Counted from the first letter of the stretch, positions 48,101-60,815 are shown. The stretch: DNA of 64,000 bases from Hibiscus mutabilis (GCA_019671005.1 JAGYYJ010002218.1:1-64000); one strand, 5' to 3'. Translations and numbers: made by a program. The notes: generated by a model not told the origin, from the sequence alone.

Positions 48101-49070
48101 CAGCTTGATCCAATGAGTTTTCATAGGTTTTGACTGAACCATCTTGTAGAGATGATGTTTGTATGCATATCAAGTCCTTTCTTTTCGTTGGAAACAGTTG
48201 GTAAAGATATCCTTTTGTCTAAAAGTGCATAGATGGGACTGTAATGAAGTTGAAGTCTCTAAATCAACAATTATTCATTGCATTTAAAACACAAAGATTC
48301 TGAAATTTCACATCTCAATTTGCATAATTGCATCAATTTACTACCATTAATCATTTTTCAGAGATCAAACATTTTTTTTCTAAAAAAGTGTTAATTGTAT
48401 TTAAACATACTAAAATTTAAATTTGAATTCTTAAATTTATAATTATATCGATTTTATTATTAAGTTAATGTTTCATAAGAAGATGCCACACGACACAAGA
48501 ATTATTATAATATCACTAATGGGCAAATGGACAAAGTTGTTAGAATATACATTCTATTTATTTATTACATATCTGCATTACAGAGACACTAGTGGACAAA
48601 GTTGTTAGGATATACATGCTACCGCTAACAAGTCTCTGGAGTTTTCGAAAATGACCAATATTAACCCTTCAAATGATCTATAGTACTGTACATTTGCTTT
48701 TTGTATTTCATTAAAGCTGCCAGCTTCTATCATCTGGTAACTGAAAAAAATAGTTACTACTAAATTTTTGTTTGTGGAAACACAAGAGCACATGGAATTA
48801 CTTTAAAATTTGTTATCGAAAAATTCACAATAAATCAAACCCTGGCACTGCTATAGTTATGAAAATCATACACTGACATGAAGTTTGGAATATGATTTAT
48901 GGAAGCAAATAATTGAACCCCAATCATAATTTTGGACTCATATGCCAAGAAAGAAAATAATTCACAATAATTGGAATAGATTGATCATTACTTTTTTTTA
49001 CCTCATCTTCGTGGAAGAAAGAAAAACAAAGAGTACGGAGGTTATCAATTATCATTTGATTTATTAAGGC
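45190..49070. other. Intergenic, decayed repeats
   Basis: Begins with the P450 promoter side (poly-T tract at 45211-45225). A stretch at 46560-46780 (contains GCGTAATCGCAGCATTAGAC and AACACAACACCTTCAAAATT) resembles a retrotransposon LTR remnant. At 46830-46995 a ~60-bp unit (GATTTAAAYCATGTAAYT) is repeated about three times. A 21-bp direct repeat (AATGTGAAAGTCCATCAAAT) occurs at 47444 and 47501. No gene. Confidence 0.4.
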
Positions 49071-49079
49071 ATAATAATA

Positions 49080-49510
49080 AAAAAATACACTTAACGTTTA
49101 ATTAAATTGTTATTTTAATTTTAATTTTTTATTTTAAGTCAAAATAATTATTTTGTAATTAAAAATTATTAGACAACTGACGATAAACAATTGAAATGAC
49201 TTTGCAAAATGATACGCCAGAATAAAACATATTTTATATTTTATACAATTTTATAAAATTAACTTTTGATTGACATGTCATTTTATAAAGTCAATATATT
49301 TGCCTATATGATACTGCTATCACGACGAGCACTGCCATGTAGGTTTTTCATATCATTTTAAACAATTTATCGTTGGTTGACTAACAGTTTTAAATTCGCA
49401 GAAGGGTCATTTTGACCCAAAATAAAATATTGAGGACTAAATTGCTTTAAAAAGAGAATAGATGTCAAAATGACAATTCAGTCAAACGTTAAAAATATTT
49501 TTTTGATACT
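49080..49510. repeat. MITE-like imperfect fold-back (~430 bp)
   Basis: The left part (ACGTTTAATTAAATTGTTAT, GACAACTGACGATAAACAAT) is matched by the reverse complement of the right part (ACGTTTGACTGAATTGTCAT, AGTCAACCAACGATAAATTG). Non-coding; a typical non-autonomous DNA element remnant. Target duplication not resolved. Confidence 0.6.
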
Positions 49511-51925
49511 ATGTCATTTATTAAAGCGAGATATTAGATAATATAAGTACAAGTGAGGGTTTGAATTTAAATGTTGTCAAAGAGACAAATTAGGTTGGAA
49601 ATGTTACTTTCATAACGATTTGTGCAATTAGAAATGAAGTTGTGACTAAACATTTGGGAAGTGTTAAAGTCTATTAAGTATTTAAATTTAAATAAATGAG
49701 AGAGACATATTTAAACTCAAAAATGATTTAAAATATTATTATACTAAAAAAATTTGGGGCACAACCCTCTATAATCTGAGTGACTTTGTCCATGTCTGTA
49801 ATACACGATTCAAATTAACCGATTAATAAACTGAATATTTGTAAAAAAAATACAATTGACGCCCGATGAGTTAGACTCGAAATTGGGTAGACTCAACCTG
49901 AATTATATTTAAAATTCTAAAGTGTTTTTATTTAAATTTAGTTATGAAATATATGACCGTTAACATAAAACTAATTTAAACTCGCCAATTATCTCGAGCC
50001 AATATATACATTGAAAAATAAAACAAAATAACAGGTTGGGGTTAGGCTTGACGCGTGAATAAATCGATTCGAAAGCAATTAAAAAAATAAAAATGGGTAA
50101 AGTCAAGAGGGAAAGAAGGGATTTGCACATATGATTTGCTAGCAAATCCCTTTCCAGCTACCATATCAAATCTTCCGTATCATTAACCCTAATCTCTAAA
50201 TTTATCCCCCACAATTAAAAAATGGCAACCTTTGGAGAATGGACACATGTAATTCCATTTATGGCACGACGCGTGAAAAAAAAGAAAAAATAAATAAATA
50301 AATAAATAAACCTTTGACTTATATCATAGTGAAAGTTTTGTAGAATCCATAGCTACTCAATGTCAAATCTAAATTGAAAGTGAAATCGGGTCTAAGCTTT
50401 GATTAACATTTCTAATTGAGGTTTGAAAATGGGCACTAATTAGATGGTTAAGCAATCATAATCAATAAATCATCAATTGACTAATGCAAAAATTTGCATG
50501 CTTATGCTCATGCTAGCTCCTATATAGCCAAAAATCCATGTTTCAACTTTGTGATAAGGATCTTATAATAACTACCCGAGATCTTAGCCTTTTTTTGTTT
50601 CTTCTTCTAATTGACCTATATGTAACTATTCATTCGTTCTCTGTAATCTTTAAACTTCAATTATGATATTGTTGAGGATCAAAATACAGAGATGATAACA
50701 ATTCGATGATGAAAATTCGAGTTGATCTATACAATTTTCAATGATTCGCTTCGAATGAAATACATTACCAGTGGAAAAGCGGATGATGTTCATTCTATGA
50801 AACACGTGATCAAATCGCTATGTCTACATGGTGCATGCGCATTTTCCAAAGATTAAAAAGATATATGAACATGTACTATTTTAAAAAAAGAAATACATTA
50901 CTATTTTATTTTTTATAATATCATATGCACAATGCTTATATTTGAAGTATACATGCTAAATACATACATTATATCATGAATATATGATTTTAATTTATTA
51001 TATATGTTGAACACAATAAGTGGTCGCAGTAGAAAAGCATATGATATTTATTTTAAAAGATCTCGATTCAAATCGCTTTGTCCGCGAGGTGTGTACATTG
51101 TAATCACCTCAAGAGTATTCAAAAAAAGTTATTATATATGTTATACAAATATATTTTACATATACCAATAATTATATATCACTCCTTAATTTTGATATGT
51201 TTACCATATATGCATCCAAGACGAACCTATAAAATTTTAGGGGAGCGAAAATAGATTTTCAATAAAAATATATAGAATTTTTTAAGATTATATATGAATT
51301 CAAATTTTTTAAGGGGGTGTTTGCTCCCCTATGCCATCCCTCAGTCCATCTATGTATGTATGGACATTGGATGAGTCATATGTATGATTGGGTGGGCAGA
51401 GATCTATCATAAACTTTTAAAAGTTCACACATTTGGTTTTAATTTTTTTAATTTTTAAGAATTAGTCCTTAAATTTTATGATTTGTACCCGCCTTAAAAT
51501 TTTAAAATTTTTATGACTTGTGTCCACCTAAAAAATATTTTAATTTGTGCTCAGCCTAAAAAATATTTCCGATTTCGCCACTATATATGAATGATTGAAT
51601 TCAAGTAATCGAAATGTAAAATATGTAGTATATAATATTAAAATTTATTTTAAATAAAATTTCAAAATTAAAAAGCCATAACGAGTTTTCGTCCATGCAA
51701 TCAACGGAGTGACGGGTCGGGTCGTTAGCTGTTCTTACTATGTACTGTCTTTTTTAGTTTTCTTTTTCTGATAATTAACACTTTTAGTTTTAAACATATA
51801 AAAATATATCAAATCAAAGTTTGCCACGTGTCAAAAAATCATTTACCTGCATCCCCATTTTGTCCTCGCAGAGGAATATGCTGAAATTTTTCTTGCTAAA
51901 AGTTTAGGGCGTGTCTATCATAACG
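49511..51925. other. Intergenic, no gene recognised
   Basis: AT-rich non-coding DNA with low-complexity runs, for example (AAAT)n near 50290-50310. No supported feature. Confidence 0.45.
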
Positions 51926-51929
51926 CAAG

Positions 51930-52190
51930 GCTACGGTAGGGTTATGATGTGATATTAATTAAAAATATTATAAAATTTAAAATATAAAATTAAAAATATT
52001 ATATTATTTGATAATATTTTCGGTTGGTGATAAATATTGAAATTTTATTTCCGAGTATCGAAACTTTCATCGTTACTGATAACATTTAAAGTTTTTAAAT
52101 AGTGTAACATTTTCAGTCCAGTGTTATAAATTTTATAACATTTTTAGTTAGTGTCGTACTGTACCGCATAACTACCCAAAAGTTTGAGCT
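51930..52190. repeat. Possible MITE with imperfect inverted ends
   Basis: The left side GGTAGGGTTATG...TTAAAAATATTATAAAATTT is echoed in reverse complement on the right (GGGTAGTTATGC...CTAAAAATGTTATAAAATTT). About 260 bp, non-coding. Boundaries and superfamily uncertain. Confidence 0.4.
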
Positions 52191-52199
52191 AAAATATCC

Positions 52200-54780
52200 G
52201 ATTCAAGATGAGACTACGTTAACCGTCAACTTGGTTGATAAATAATTAAGATGTCATTCTTTATAATTAATTAATATCATTTATAATTATATTTTGCTTA
52301 TCATAATTTATTTCACGTTAACCGTCTATTTATTAATGGTAGAAGAAATTGACATCAATGCTAAAATTGAGTACTTTGTATATTTTAGATAAGATTGTAA
52401 AAAGATGTTGCCATCAATATCAAATTCCACCAAATCTTTAGTTCCATGTAAAGATAGAAATTTGAGAAATTCTAATCGGTGTTGGTAATGTGTCAAATAT
52501 TGTCCAAATTCGGCAAAACAATCCAACATGCCGTTTTTTTCTTTGGTAAAACAAATTGGCGAAGAGGCAGCGAAAGAAATACAAAATAACACCGCACAAT
52601 TAATCAAATTCAAAGAACTAGTTAGTTAAATATATTTATTGTATATGTTCACTACATATTGTAAATGGTGTAGACATTTAAATGCAAAAAGTCACTCTCA
52701 ACTCTTTTCCTCTGCTAAAAAATGACAACTCTAACCGCTTTCAACTATTTTGATCGGCAGTTGACAATTAATTTTAGTATTAATTGTTGACCATCGAATA
52801 TATTATTTCTTTTATGTTTTTTGTTTTTATATTTTAATAAGAATTTCTGCTTTTGTAGCACGCGTTTTTTCTGTTCTCGTGACACGTTTTTTTGTTTTGT
52901 TGTGATTCGTTTTATTCTGTCATTGTGGCATGATTTCAGCATACATTAGCGATCGATTGATGCTCGTACAAAGATCTTCACAGCGCTAATCTCTGATTAT
53001 GGTTCCGTCGGTGGTCTTAGAAAGATGGATTCTCACTCGGTTGATGGTTGGTTGCCGATGTAATTAGACTTGGGTAGCGGAGCAATCTGCCTGATAGCTT
53101 GTTCGCTCACTACTCCTTTTTCACTCCCGTAAAGAGTCTCGTTTGGATTCAGAAAGATTTTTGAATTTTGGTATGCTAATCTCGATGGAAGTGCATGTTT
53201 TTTTTTTGCACAATTGTAAGAGATTCTTAGTGGTATTGTCCTTTTTTTTCTTTTTTTTATGCATTGTGTTGTATTATCTTTTATAATGATAAATAAAATT
53301 TAAATACGATTATTTAAAAAAATTAAATACAAAAAATATTATTAGATTTGTAAGATGAAAATCGGAAGGTGGTCTCACACGCACGAGATTTAGACCCAAA
53401 GTCTAAAACAATCGCACGAAGATCTGAAGCCCGATTATTTTTGTCTTTGTTATTTATTTTTAATTTTTTTTTAAATTGGTTAGATAACATAACATGAAAA
53501 CTAGAAGACCCATACCAAACACGTAAGAGTTTATCTCTGGCAGTAAATAACAGTAAGAGTTTATCAAATAAATTAAATTAATATTGTTATTATTATTTTA
53601 AAGTTAAGGAAAAGAGTGAGTGAAGTTTTATTTTGGAGTACAAAGATAATAATCTCTGGCAGCGATACAAGACAGAATCCACATACCAAACACGTACTCT
53701 TGGTTTTAGCCCTCGTGAATCGAGGGTAACTGTTTTTACCTTTTCATTTAAAATAATAAATAAATAAATATCCTTCTCTTTTAAAAATACATTTTTATTA
53801 TATTATTATATTAAATACAATAGCTGATTTTTTAACGACTAAAATACCAAATAGACTTGTGGGGTATGTCCGAAGGCTTGTTGAGTTTTTGGTCTGTTGG
53901 TATTAATCGTCTTATTTTGAAATTTAATAGTCTAGACGTTGTTCGGTTAATCAATTACGTTGGGGTAATTGCGTGATTTCAGCGATAGTTTACCACATTG
54001 TATTATTGCTACAACGTCATTTGAAGATTAGGATCGAGTACGTGCTTCGATGGCATGGCTAAAATTACTAGAAGAGAAGATCTACTTTGTCATTGTTTTC
54101 TCTTACTATCCAATGAAATTTTGTCGATATTACATGAAGATTGTATTAGTTAGGCCACGAGAATTGAGATACCTCTAAAGTTATTTCTTTATTTACCCAA
54201 AAAAACCGAATAGGTTATTAGAATAATATTTTATCTTCAGCCAAATTATGTTATTATTAATACTCCAGACAAAAATTATAAATTAAAACTTTTTGATATA
54301 TTTTAGTTTACACATAATTAATTCGTGCATCATATGAAAATATAAATCGATTTTGTATAAAAAATTTAAAAATATTTTGTATATATATAAAAAAAAACAT
54401 ATTACATTTCATGCCATGTGTTTTGTCCCTTTAAAACCATCCTTGTCTATTTATGTCTCTCTCCAACGGCCATGTCTTTGTCTGTTTGTATTTTTCCATA
54501 AAGGAGTCTTTCACCTTCAACTATTCTTTAAGTTTAAACAACTCACCCCTCACTCCTCTACCCTTTTAAATTAAATCATATAATTTATAGTACTTATACC
54601 AACAATTATTCTCCAAATTATTTTTATACTTATTAATAAATCTGTCCAAAGTCGAGCAACCTGTTATGCTTTGAATTAGTTTTATTATTTTAAAAGATTT
54701 GAATTAAAACATTACACATAAAAAATAAATTCACTTTATGTTGATTACAAGAATCAAAGGCAGGGACGAAACCACCCAAA
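52200..54780. other. Intergenic, no gene recognised
   Basis: AT-rich. A GC-richer island at 52940-53170 and another at 53860-54190 are unlike their surroundings but show no recognisable coding sequence. The phrase CATACCAAACACGTA appears twice (53509 and 53681), with neighbouring repeated words, suggesting a small local duplication. Confidence 0.4.
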
Positions 54781-54781
54781 T

Positions 54782-54790
54782 GCTTAGTAG
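54782..54790 (+). repeat. 9-bp target-site duplication, left copy
   Basis: GCTTAGTAG, identical to 55019-55027, directly abutting the MITE ends. Confidence 0.85.
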
Positions 54791-55018
54791 GAAAAATTAC
54801 TATATGGTCCCGGCTCACCACGTCATCTGTGGTTTTATGTCATTTTTTTCAAAGATGAATCTTTACTTTTTTTGCCATATAATTAGGGAGTGTGTGGTTA
54901 CATAAAAATTAATTAGGTAAGAAAATATGACATGGAAAACAAAAAAATTAAATAACTGATTTTTATTGAATGATGACCACGAATGACTTGGTGAGCCAGG
55001 ACCATATAATAATTTCTC
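54791..55018. mobile_element. Mutator-type MITE (228 bp) with intact 9-bp target duplication
   Basis: The left end GAAAAATTACTATATGGTCC and the reverse complement of the right end GAGAAATTATTATATGGTCC match at 17 of 20 positions, and the similarity continues inward (CGGCTCACCACGTCAT against TGGCTCACCAAGTCAT). The element is flanked by GCTTAGTAG on both sides. A 9-bp duplication and GA-starting TIRs are features of the Mutator superfamily. No coding capacity. Confidence 0.88.
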
Positions 55019-55027
55019 GCTTAGTAG
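55019..55027 (+). repeat. 9-bp target-site duplication, right copy
   Basis: GCTTAGTAG, matching 54782-54790. Confidence 0.85.
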
Positions 55028-55170
55028 GGAATTATATCCCACTTAGCTCAAATCGTGAGATTATGTAATATAACAAGCTGAATTACAAGAATCGTCATCA
55101 TGATGAATTTTTATAATATTTAATTTCAGTTAATTTATTAATAAATAAGATAACGTCAAAGTAAAAAAAA

Positions 55171-57270
55171 AAGTAAACTACTCTAGTGACTATCGAACTA
55201 TTTGGGAATACCTATTTTGACCACCGAACTATCGAACTTGTCAATCAGATCACTAAACTTATTAAATTGACCTATTTTGACCACCGCCACTAAAAAACTA
55301 ACGGATGGGTGACGGAAGGGTGACGTAGCAGTTAATAGAAATGTGTAAAATTACAAATTTAATCCTTGTTATTTATCTATTATACCAATTTGGTCCTAAT
55401 TTTAATTTAATTTAATTTAAATTAAATAACTAATCAGATAATAACATCATCATCTAATTGGATAAAATTACTTAATTTTAATTTAATTTATTTAATATAT
55501 TTTTCCTCAAATCAGATGGTGACACGTGTCACCACCTGGTTAAATGAAAATTAAAGAGCTATAAAATAGACTTAGGGTGGATTGAACCTAAGTCTTGAGG
55601 ATATTTTCCCACAATCTTAACCAATACACCAAACCATTTTTATTAAAATAAGTTGCGTCCTTTTATATACATATCTTATACTGAGTATATGCTTGTGAAA
55701 AAATTAAAGGTGAATTGAATGACCTTGGGGTAGATTGAACCTAGGCACAACCAACACACCAACCTATTATTATTGATATGATTTGTGCCCTTTATATACA
55801 TATCTTATACTGCATTAATTTTTTTGGGGGAAAAAATAAAAATGGTTGAAAGGAGTCTCGAACCTAAATCACTTAGGATGTGTAAAACAGCACAAACTAT
55901 CAAATCAAATCAAATAATTAATTAAAAATTAAAATATATTAATTATGTTTAAAGTAGTTATTAAAACAAGATTTAAAATGAAAATAGATTTACGATTTTT
56001 ATTTTTAAATCAAATTGAATATTTTTATTTTTCATATTTATTTTAGTAGTTTCATATATATATAATGTTGAATCGAGTTATTTAATTCATAGAGATTTAA
56101 AATGAAAATAAATTTGTGGTTTTTAATTTTTAAATTAAATCGAGTAATTACATAGTTATTTAATTCAATAAAAAAATTAAAATTATCAATTAAATTAAAC
56201 AACTCAATTCAACCTTATCTATATATATATATATATATGAAATTACAAAAATGGTTGAAATGGGACTCGAACTAAATCACTTGGGATGTGTAAATAACTA
56301 TAGAATTACTCGATTTAATTTAAAAATAAAAATTCACAAATCTATTTTCATTTTAAATCTCTATGAATTAAATAACTCGATTCAACATTATATATATAAC
56401 TACTAAAATAAATATGAAAAATAAAAATATTCAATTTAATTTAAAAATAAAAATCATAAATATATTTTCATTTTAAATCTTGCTTTAATAATACTTTAAA
56501 CATAATTAATATAATTTCATTTTTAATTAATTATTTGATTTGATTTGGTGGTTTGTGCAATTTTACACATCCTAGGTGATTTAGGTTCGAGTCATCTTTT
56601 AACCATTTTTACTTTTTTCCCAAACATTTACTGTTGTATAAGATATGTATATAAAAGGGTGCAATTTATATCAATAATAGCATGTTGGTGTGTTGGTTAT
56701 GCTTTTGGCATAATTTTTATAAGTCCCAGGTTCAATCCACCCCAAGGCTATTCAATTCATCTTTAACTTTTTCACAAACATATACTGCAGTATAAGATAT
56801 ATATAAAAGGGTGCAACTCATTTCAATAAGTGTTTTTTGGCATGTTGGTTAAGGCTGTGGGAAAACATCCACAAGACTCAAGTTCAATCACCCCAAGGCT
56901 ATTTTATGGCTTTTTAATTTTCATTTAACCAAGTGGTGATTTGGAGGAAAAATATTTTAAATAAATTAAAATTAAGTAAATTTATCCAATTGGGTGATGA
57001 CATGTGTCATCATATGATTAGTTGATTAATTTTAATTTAATAAAATTAAAATTATGACCAAATTGGTATAATAGATAAATAGCATGGACCAAATGTAAAA
57101 TTTTACACATTTTTGTTAACTGCCACGTCACTTATCTGTTAGTTTTTTAATGACGATGGTCAAAATAGGTCAATTTAATAAGTTTTATGGTCTGATTGAC
57201 GAGTTCGATAGTTCAGTGGTCAAAATAGATATCCCTAAATAGTTCGGTGGTCACTAGAGTAGTTTACCCT
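55171..57270. mobile_element. 2.1-kb fold-back element with ~1-kb inverted arms and tRNA-like modules
   Basis: Left arm 55171-56162 and right arm 56291-57270 are inverted copies over nearly their whole length, from the tips (AGTAAACTACTCTAGTGAC against AGGGTAAACTACTCTAGTGAC) through CTATTTTGACCACYGAACTA and the inner AT-rich parts. The loop (56163-56290) holds a (TA)n run. Each arm contains three modules resembling a tRNA T-arm/B box (GGTTCRANYC), about 150 bp apart: 56583, 56728 and 56880 in the right arm, with mirror copies at about 55858, 55733 and 55579. A seventh lies in the loop (about 56266). At least two have a GTTGGTTAAGGC-type A-box-like start. Flanks are poly-A, so a target duplication cannot be defined. 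No protein is encoded. Confidence 0.82.
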
Positions 57271-57302
57271 AAAAAAATAATCAAAGGTATGCCAAGGAAA
57301 TA

Positions 57303-58327
57303 TGTTGAGTGGATCAAATGATAGTGAATTGGCTAAGAGGGGTGAATTGGCTATTTAAAATTTAAGGGAGCGAAAAAGGAAATTGAAAAATGAAGAACAC
57401 AGACAATTATAGAGGTTTAAGCTTCTAACAAGCTCTACATTCACTACCTTAGCTCCCACTAAGGACTTTCAACAAAATCTACTAGATTTTCTTCCCCTTT
57501 TCTAGGCTTATGAGGTAACCTTTACAATCAGTCAATCCTTCCACCCAATGATTAACTCAAGAAATCACTCAATACAAAGAAGAAGTTGGCAATCTAAAAA
57601 TATCTCTCACAAGATGGATATTGCCCAATTACAATCAAAACTCACCCCAAACTCTAAATAAAGATTTACAATAAAGAACTCCAATGAGTTAGGGCGTATC
57701 GATACGCGAGGAAGCGTATTAGTACGGTCTCAGTGAAAACAAAGGGGCGTATCGATACGAAAGAAGCCGCATCGATGCAATTTTGCTCGCATGAGCTACT
57801 GACTGAACCTGTATCGGTACATCTTGAGGGTGTATCGATACGGGTCCAACAATATTTTAAAATTGGTCTTTCCCAATAACTGACTTTAAGGGATAAATTA
57901 TTAAATACTGATATTTGAGAAAATCTTTGAAGCGTATCGAAACACTTAGTGGCGTATCGGTACGCAATGCTTTAAACTTAAACCCAATATGAAGGTCGTA
58001 TCGATACGAATGTAATCATATTGAAACGCTTGAGGAAAAATACTTAGCCCATTATCGATACGGAAAGCGTCGTATCGAAACGAATGCTTATAGTGACCAA
58101 TGTTTCAAAAATTGTATCGATATACTAGAGGTGTATCGATACGCCTAGGCGTATTTCAATAGTTTGGCCTTTAAAACACTTAGAAAAATTGTAGGGCTTT
58201 AAGTTTTTGACTTAGAATCAAATATGCTTTAAAATATTTGTCAGTTTGGGACACTTTAAAATTTTGTTTGCTTTACAATTAAGTCCTTGAAAATATTTGT
58301 TATATCAAAATCATCAAAGGTTTTACA
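57303..58327 (-). repeat. 3' LTR of a Copia (SIRE/Maximus-like) retrotransposon
   Basis: On the minus strand the LTR begins TGTAAAACCTTTGATG directly after a purine run AAAAAGGGGGAAAT (a polypurine tract at 58328-58341) and ends ...CTCAACA at 57303, giving TG...CA termini and 1025 bp. Its middle (57690-58150) carries many copies of the palindrome GTATCGATAC and variants. The partner LTR lies outside the window, so insertion age cannot be judged here. Confidence 0.78.
57690..58150. repeat. Cluster of GTATCGATAC palindromes in the LTR
   Basis: At least seven TATCGATA cores (about 57696, 57753, 57833, 57990, 58053, 58117 and 58135), mostly extended to CGTATCGATACG, plus degenerate copies such as TATCGGTAC and TATCGAAAC. 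More copies occur at 60369-60480 in the internal region of the same element. Confidence 0.85.
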
Positions 58328-58650
58328 ATTTCCCCCTTTTTGATATAACAAAACCAAAGCAAATTTTTAAGTGTTTTGAAATTACTCCTCCTTAGAGTAA
58401 GCTAGTTTTTGAGAGAAAAAATAGCTTATGCACATTCTCCCCTTTTTGTTAGATCAAAATCAATGTAGTAAAAGATAATTCAAAGCAACATACTTAGCAT
58501 AATTCAAAGCATACACTAAGCAACATAAGTATCATTAAGGCAACATAATCCAAATCCAAACAAAGCTAAAATTAAAGCATAGGTTCATAGAGTAAATAAC
58601 ATAGGTGCATAAAAAGAAAAGTCTAATATGATATGTAATGAAATGAAGGT

Positions 58651-59813
58651 CTAGGGAGCATCATCTTCATCCTCGTCTTGATCTTCATCTTCATAATGGG
58701 TGTGATTAGCTTGAGATTGTCGCCATTCTCCATGGAAAGCCATAAGTGATATGTCCATAAAACTTTGTTGGCTTTCTATGGCTTGAACTCGATCCTCTAA
58801 GGAAGTAAATCGAGTATCAATAGCCGCAAACCCTTCGGTCATGGTTGTCCTCAATGAAGTGAATTTCTCATTGAGTTAAGCCATGAGAGTGTCCATGTCT
58901 TGTGGAGCAATCAGAGCTTGAGGGATGGCTGGAGGAGGAACTTTCGGTGCTTCTAGAATCTCATTATGTGTGGAAGCTCGGCAAGACGTAACCACTCACC
59001 ATTAAAATAGTGGAACTTTGGACGAACAAGAGATCGCTCATCAATGGGATCGGTAAGAGGCTCAAAAAAATCTGGCGAGCAATCAATTTCCAGCTGAGTG
59101 AACAGGTAACTCAAAGTTGTCCCATAAGTGAAGGATGCAACAAGAGGGGTGTGTCGATGTTGGATAAGGTAGACTAGCTCCACAAACATAATTCGAGCAA
59201 GATTGGGCTGCTTCTCTTCACGAAAGCATCGAATCCAAAAGTCATCCACTTGGCGAATAGTGGAAAACTTTCCACCGAATGGTCAAAATCACCAAGTGAT
59301 CATGAGATGCAAGAAACGATCATGAGCATCTAGAACCGTAACAGAACCGCCAATAATATATCCCAATGAGTCTTCATCATCGATTCCTTCATCTTCGAAC
59401 CCAAAAACATTAACAAGAGTTTGAACATCAATCCAAAATTTCTTCCACATTAAGAATGACTCAATAGCAATAACTTTAGTACGATATTGGTTGGAGATAC
59501 ACTAGGCATTGGCAAAGAAAATCAAAACAAGATTACGGTATAAAAACTCGGGGATGGACAAAAAATACATAAAGTTCCAACGGTGTAAAAGAGAAAGGTA
59601 TTTGAACTTGAAATGTTCAGAATTTAAAAAAAAAAGGATAGATGTTACTCTTTCGCGGCGGATTTTATAATGTTGGTATTGCTTAAAGTTGTTTAGAGCC
59701 ACCGGGGTTGCAAAACTCTTTTGATAAATGACACTGAGATTAGGACGTGCCAAATTATCTTCAGTAGAAGACTCGCCACCCTCGTTTGTTCGACCTCTTT
59801 TTCGTGGTGCCAT
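58651..59813 (-). pseudogene. Third-ORF (env-position) protein of the Copia element, broken
   Basis: Downstream of pol and before the 3' LTR is a frame opening MAPRKRGRTNEGGESS at 59813, interrupted near 59502. Later pieces are at 59249-58953 (contains CFREEKQPNLARIMFVELVY) and 58854-58651 (contains RFTSLEDRVQAIES and an Asp/Glu-rich tail). SIRE/Maximus Copia elements carry an extra ORF in this position, sometimes called env-like; its function is unknown. I see no convincing signal peptide. The copy is interrupted by stops and frame changes. Confidence 0.6.
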
Positions 59814-60354
59814 ATCAAATCTGAAAACAAATTAAGGAACAAAACATATGTGTGCATAAATCATCAAATTCAATCCAAGATGTAATCCAAAATTCAAGGT
59901 ATTAATGAAAAAATATACAATATAATTTTGTAAAGATTTTGGTAAAAAGAAAAAGTTAAAAATATACGATATAATTTTCTATATTCGAATCGAAGAAAAT
60001 CAGATTTTTTTGAATTTTTTTGCAAATACTTTAAACCCCATACTATTTGTATACTTTTGTACAAAAAATATTAAAAATAGTATATTAAACTAAACAAAAA
60101 TAAAAAAAGAGTTTATACCTTGATTTGAGGAAATTGAAAGAATGGATGGATGATAATGCACCAATTTGATGAGAGATCTTAGACTTGGTTTGTTGAACAA
60201 AAACCCTAAAAAATTTGTGTGAAAAACTAGAGGATTTACAGGGTATTTATAGTTGAAAGAGTTAGGGTTTCGGGTAAAAAAGGTTTAAAGATATTGATTT
60301 AAAGTTGGATTTTCATTAAAGGCTCATTTAAAGACTCAGCGCCCGCGCGTACCT

Positions 60355-60545
60355 ATACGCCACATGGCGTATCGATACAAGTGTATCGAAACATTGGGAC
60401 CGTTTCGATACAGACTTATCTGTATCGAAACATGTTCTTGAGCCTGTATTGATACGTTTGGACGCGTATCGATACACTTGTGCTGAAAAATGCAATCTGG
60501 ATTGAGTCAAGAATGATGTAGCGATACACTTTAACCCGTTTTGAT
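60355..60545. repeat. Second cluster of GTATCGATAC-type motifs
   Basis: Copies of CGTATCGATACA at about 60368 and 60466 with variants (GTATCGAAAC, GTTTCGATAC) lie between pol and the third ORF of the Copia element, echoing those in its LTR. Confidence 0.7.
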
Positions 60546-60655
60546 ACATATAACCCAGAAAATGCATTTTGGGCCACAAGTTGCTCAAAAAGTTCAATTT
60601 TACTTGAACCGAAATACATGTATATGATGAATGAACATGATGAAGGTTAAGAATA

Positions 60656-60675
60656 GAGACAAGCTCCCCCTAACT
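60656..60675 (-). promoter_or_regulatory. Internal polypurine-tract-like sequence after pol
   Basis: Minus-strand TTAGTTAGGGGGAGCTTG just past the RNase H end. A similar AGGGGGAG tract is typical after pol in SIRE-like Copia elements. Whether it primes plus-strand synthesis here is unknown. Confidence 0.45.
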
Positions 60676-60815
60676 AAAGGCATAGATGCATCAAAAGGCA
60701 CAAATTACATAAACGTGACAATCAAATCAATTCAAGCAAATTCTTGGTCTTTTGGGACTCTAAAGGGTCAAGGAAGGCTTGTTAAACCTAACTCTCTCCT
60801 AAGGGTCCAAAAACA

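Noticed and set aside
52326..52613. 95-codon minus-strand frame with a signal-peptide-like start as a secreted peptide gene
   Set aside because: No conserved cysteine pattern or family recognised; AT-rich surroundings make a chance frame likely.
56684..56890. True tRNA genes
   Set aside because: B-box-like words are present, but the cloverleaf is incomplete (no matching acceptor stem seen), and they sit in a repeated fold-back element.
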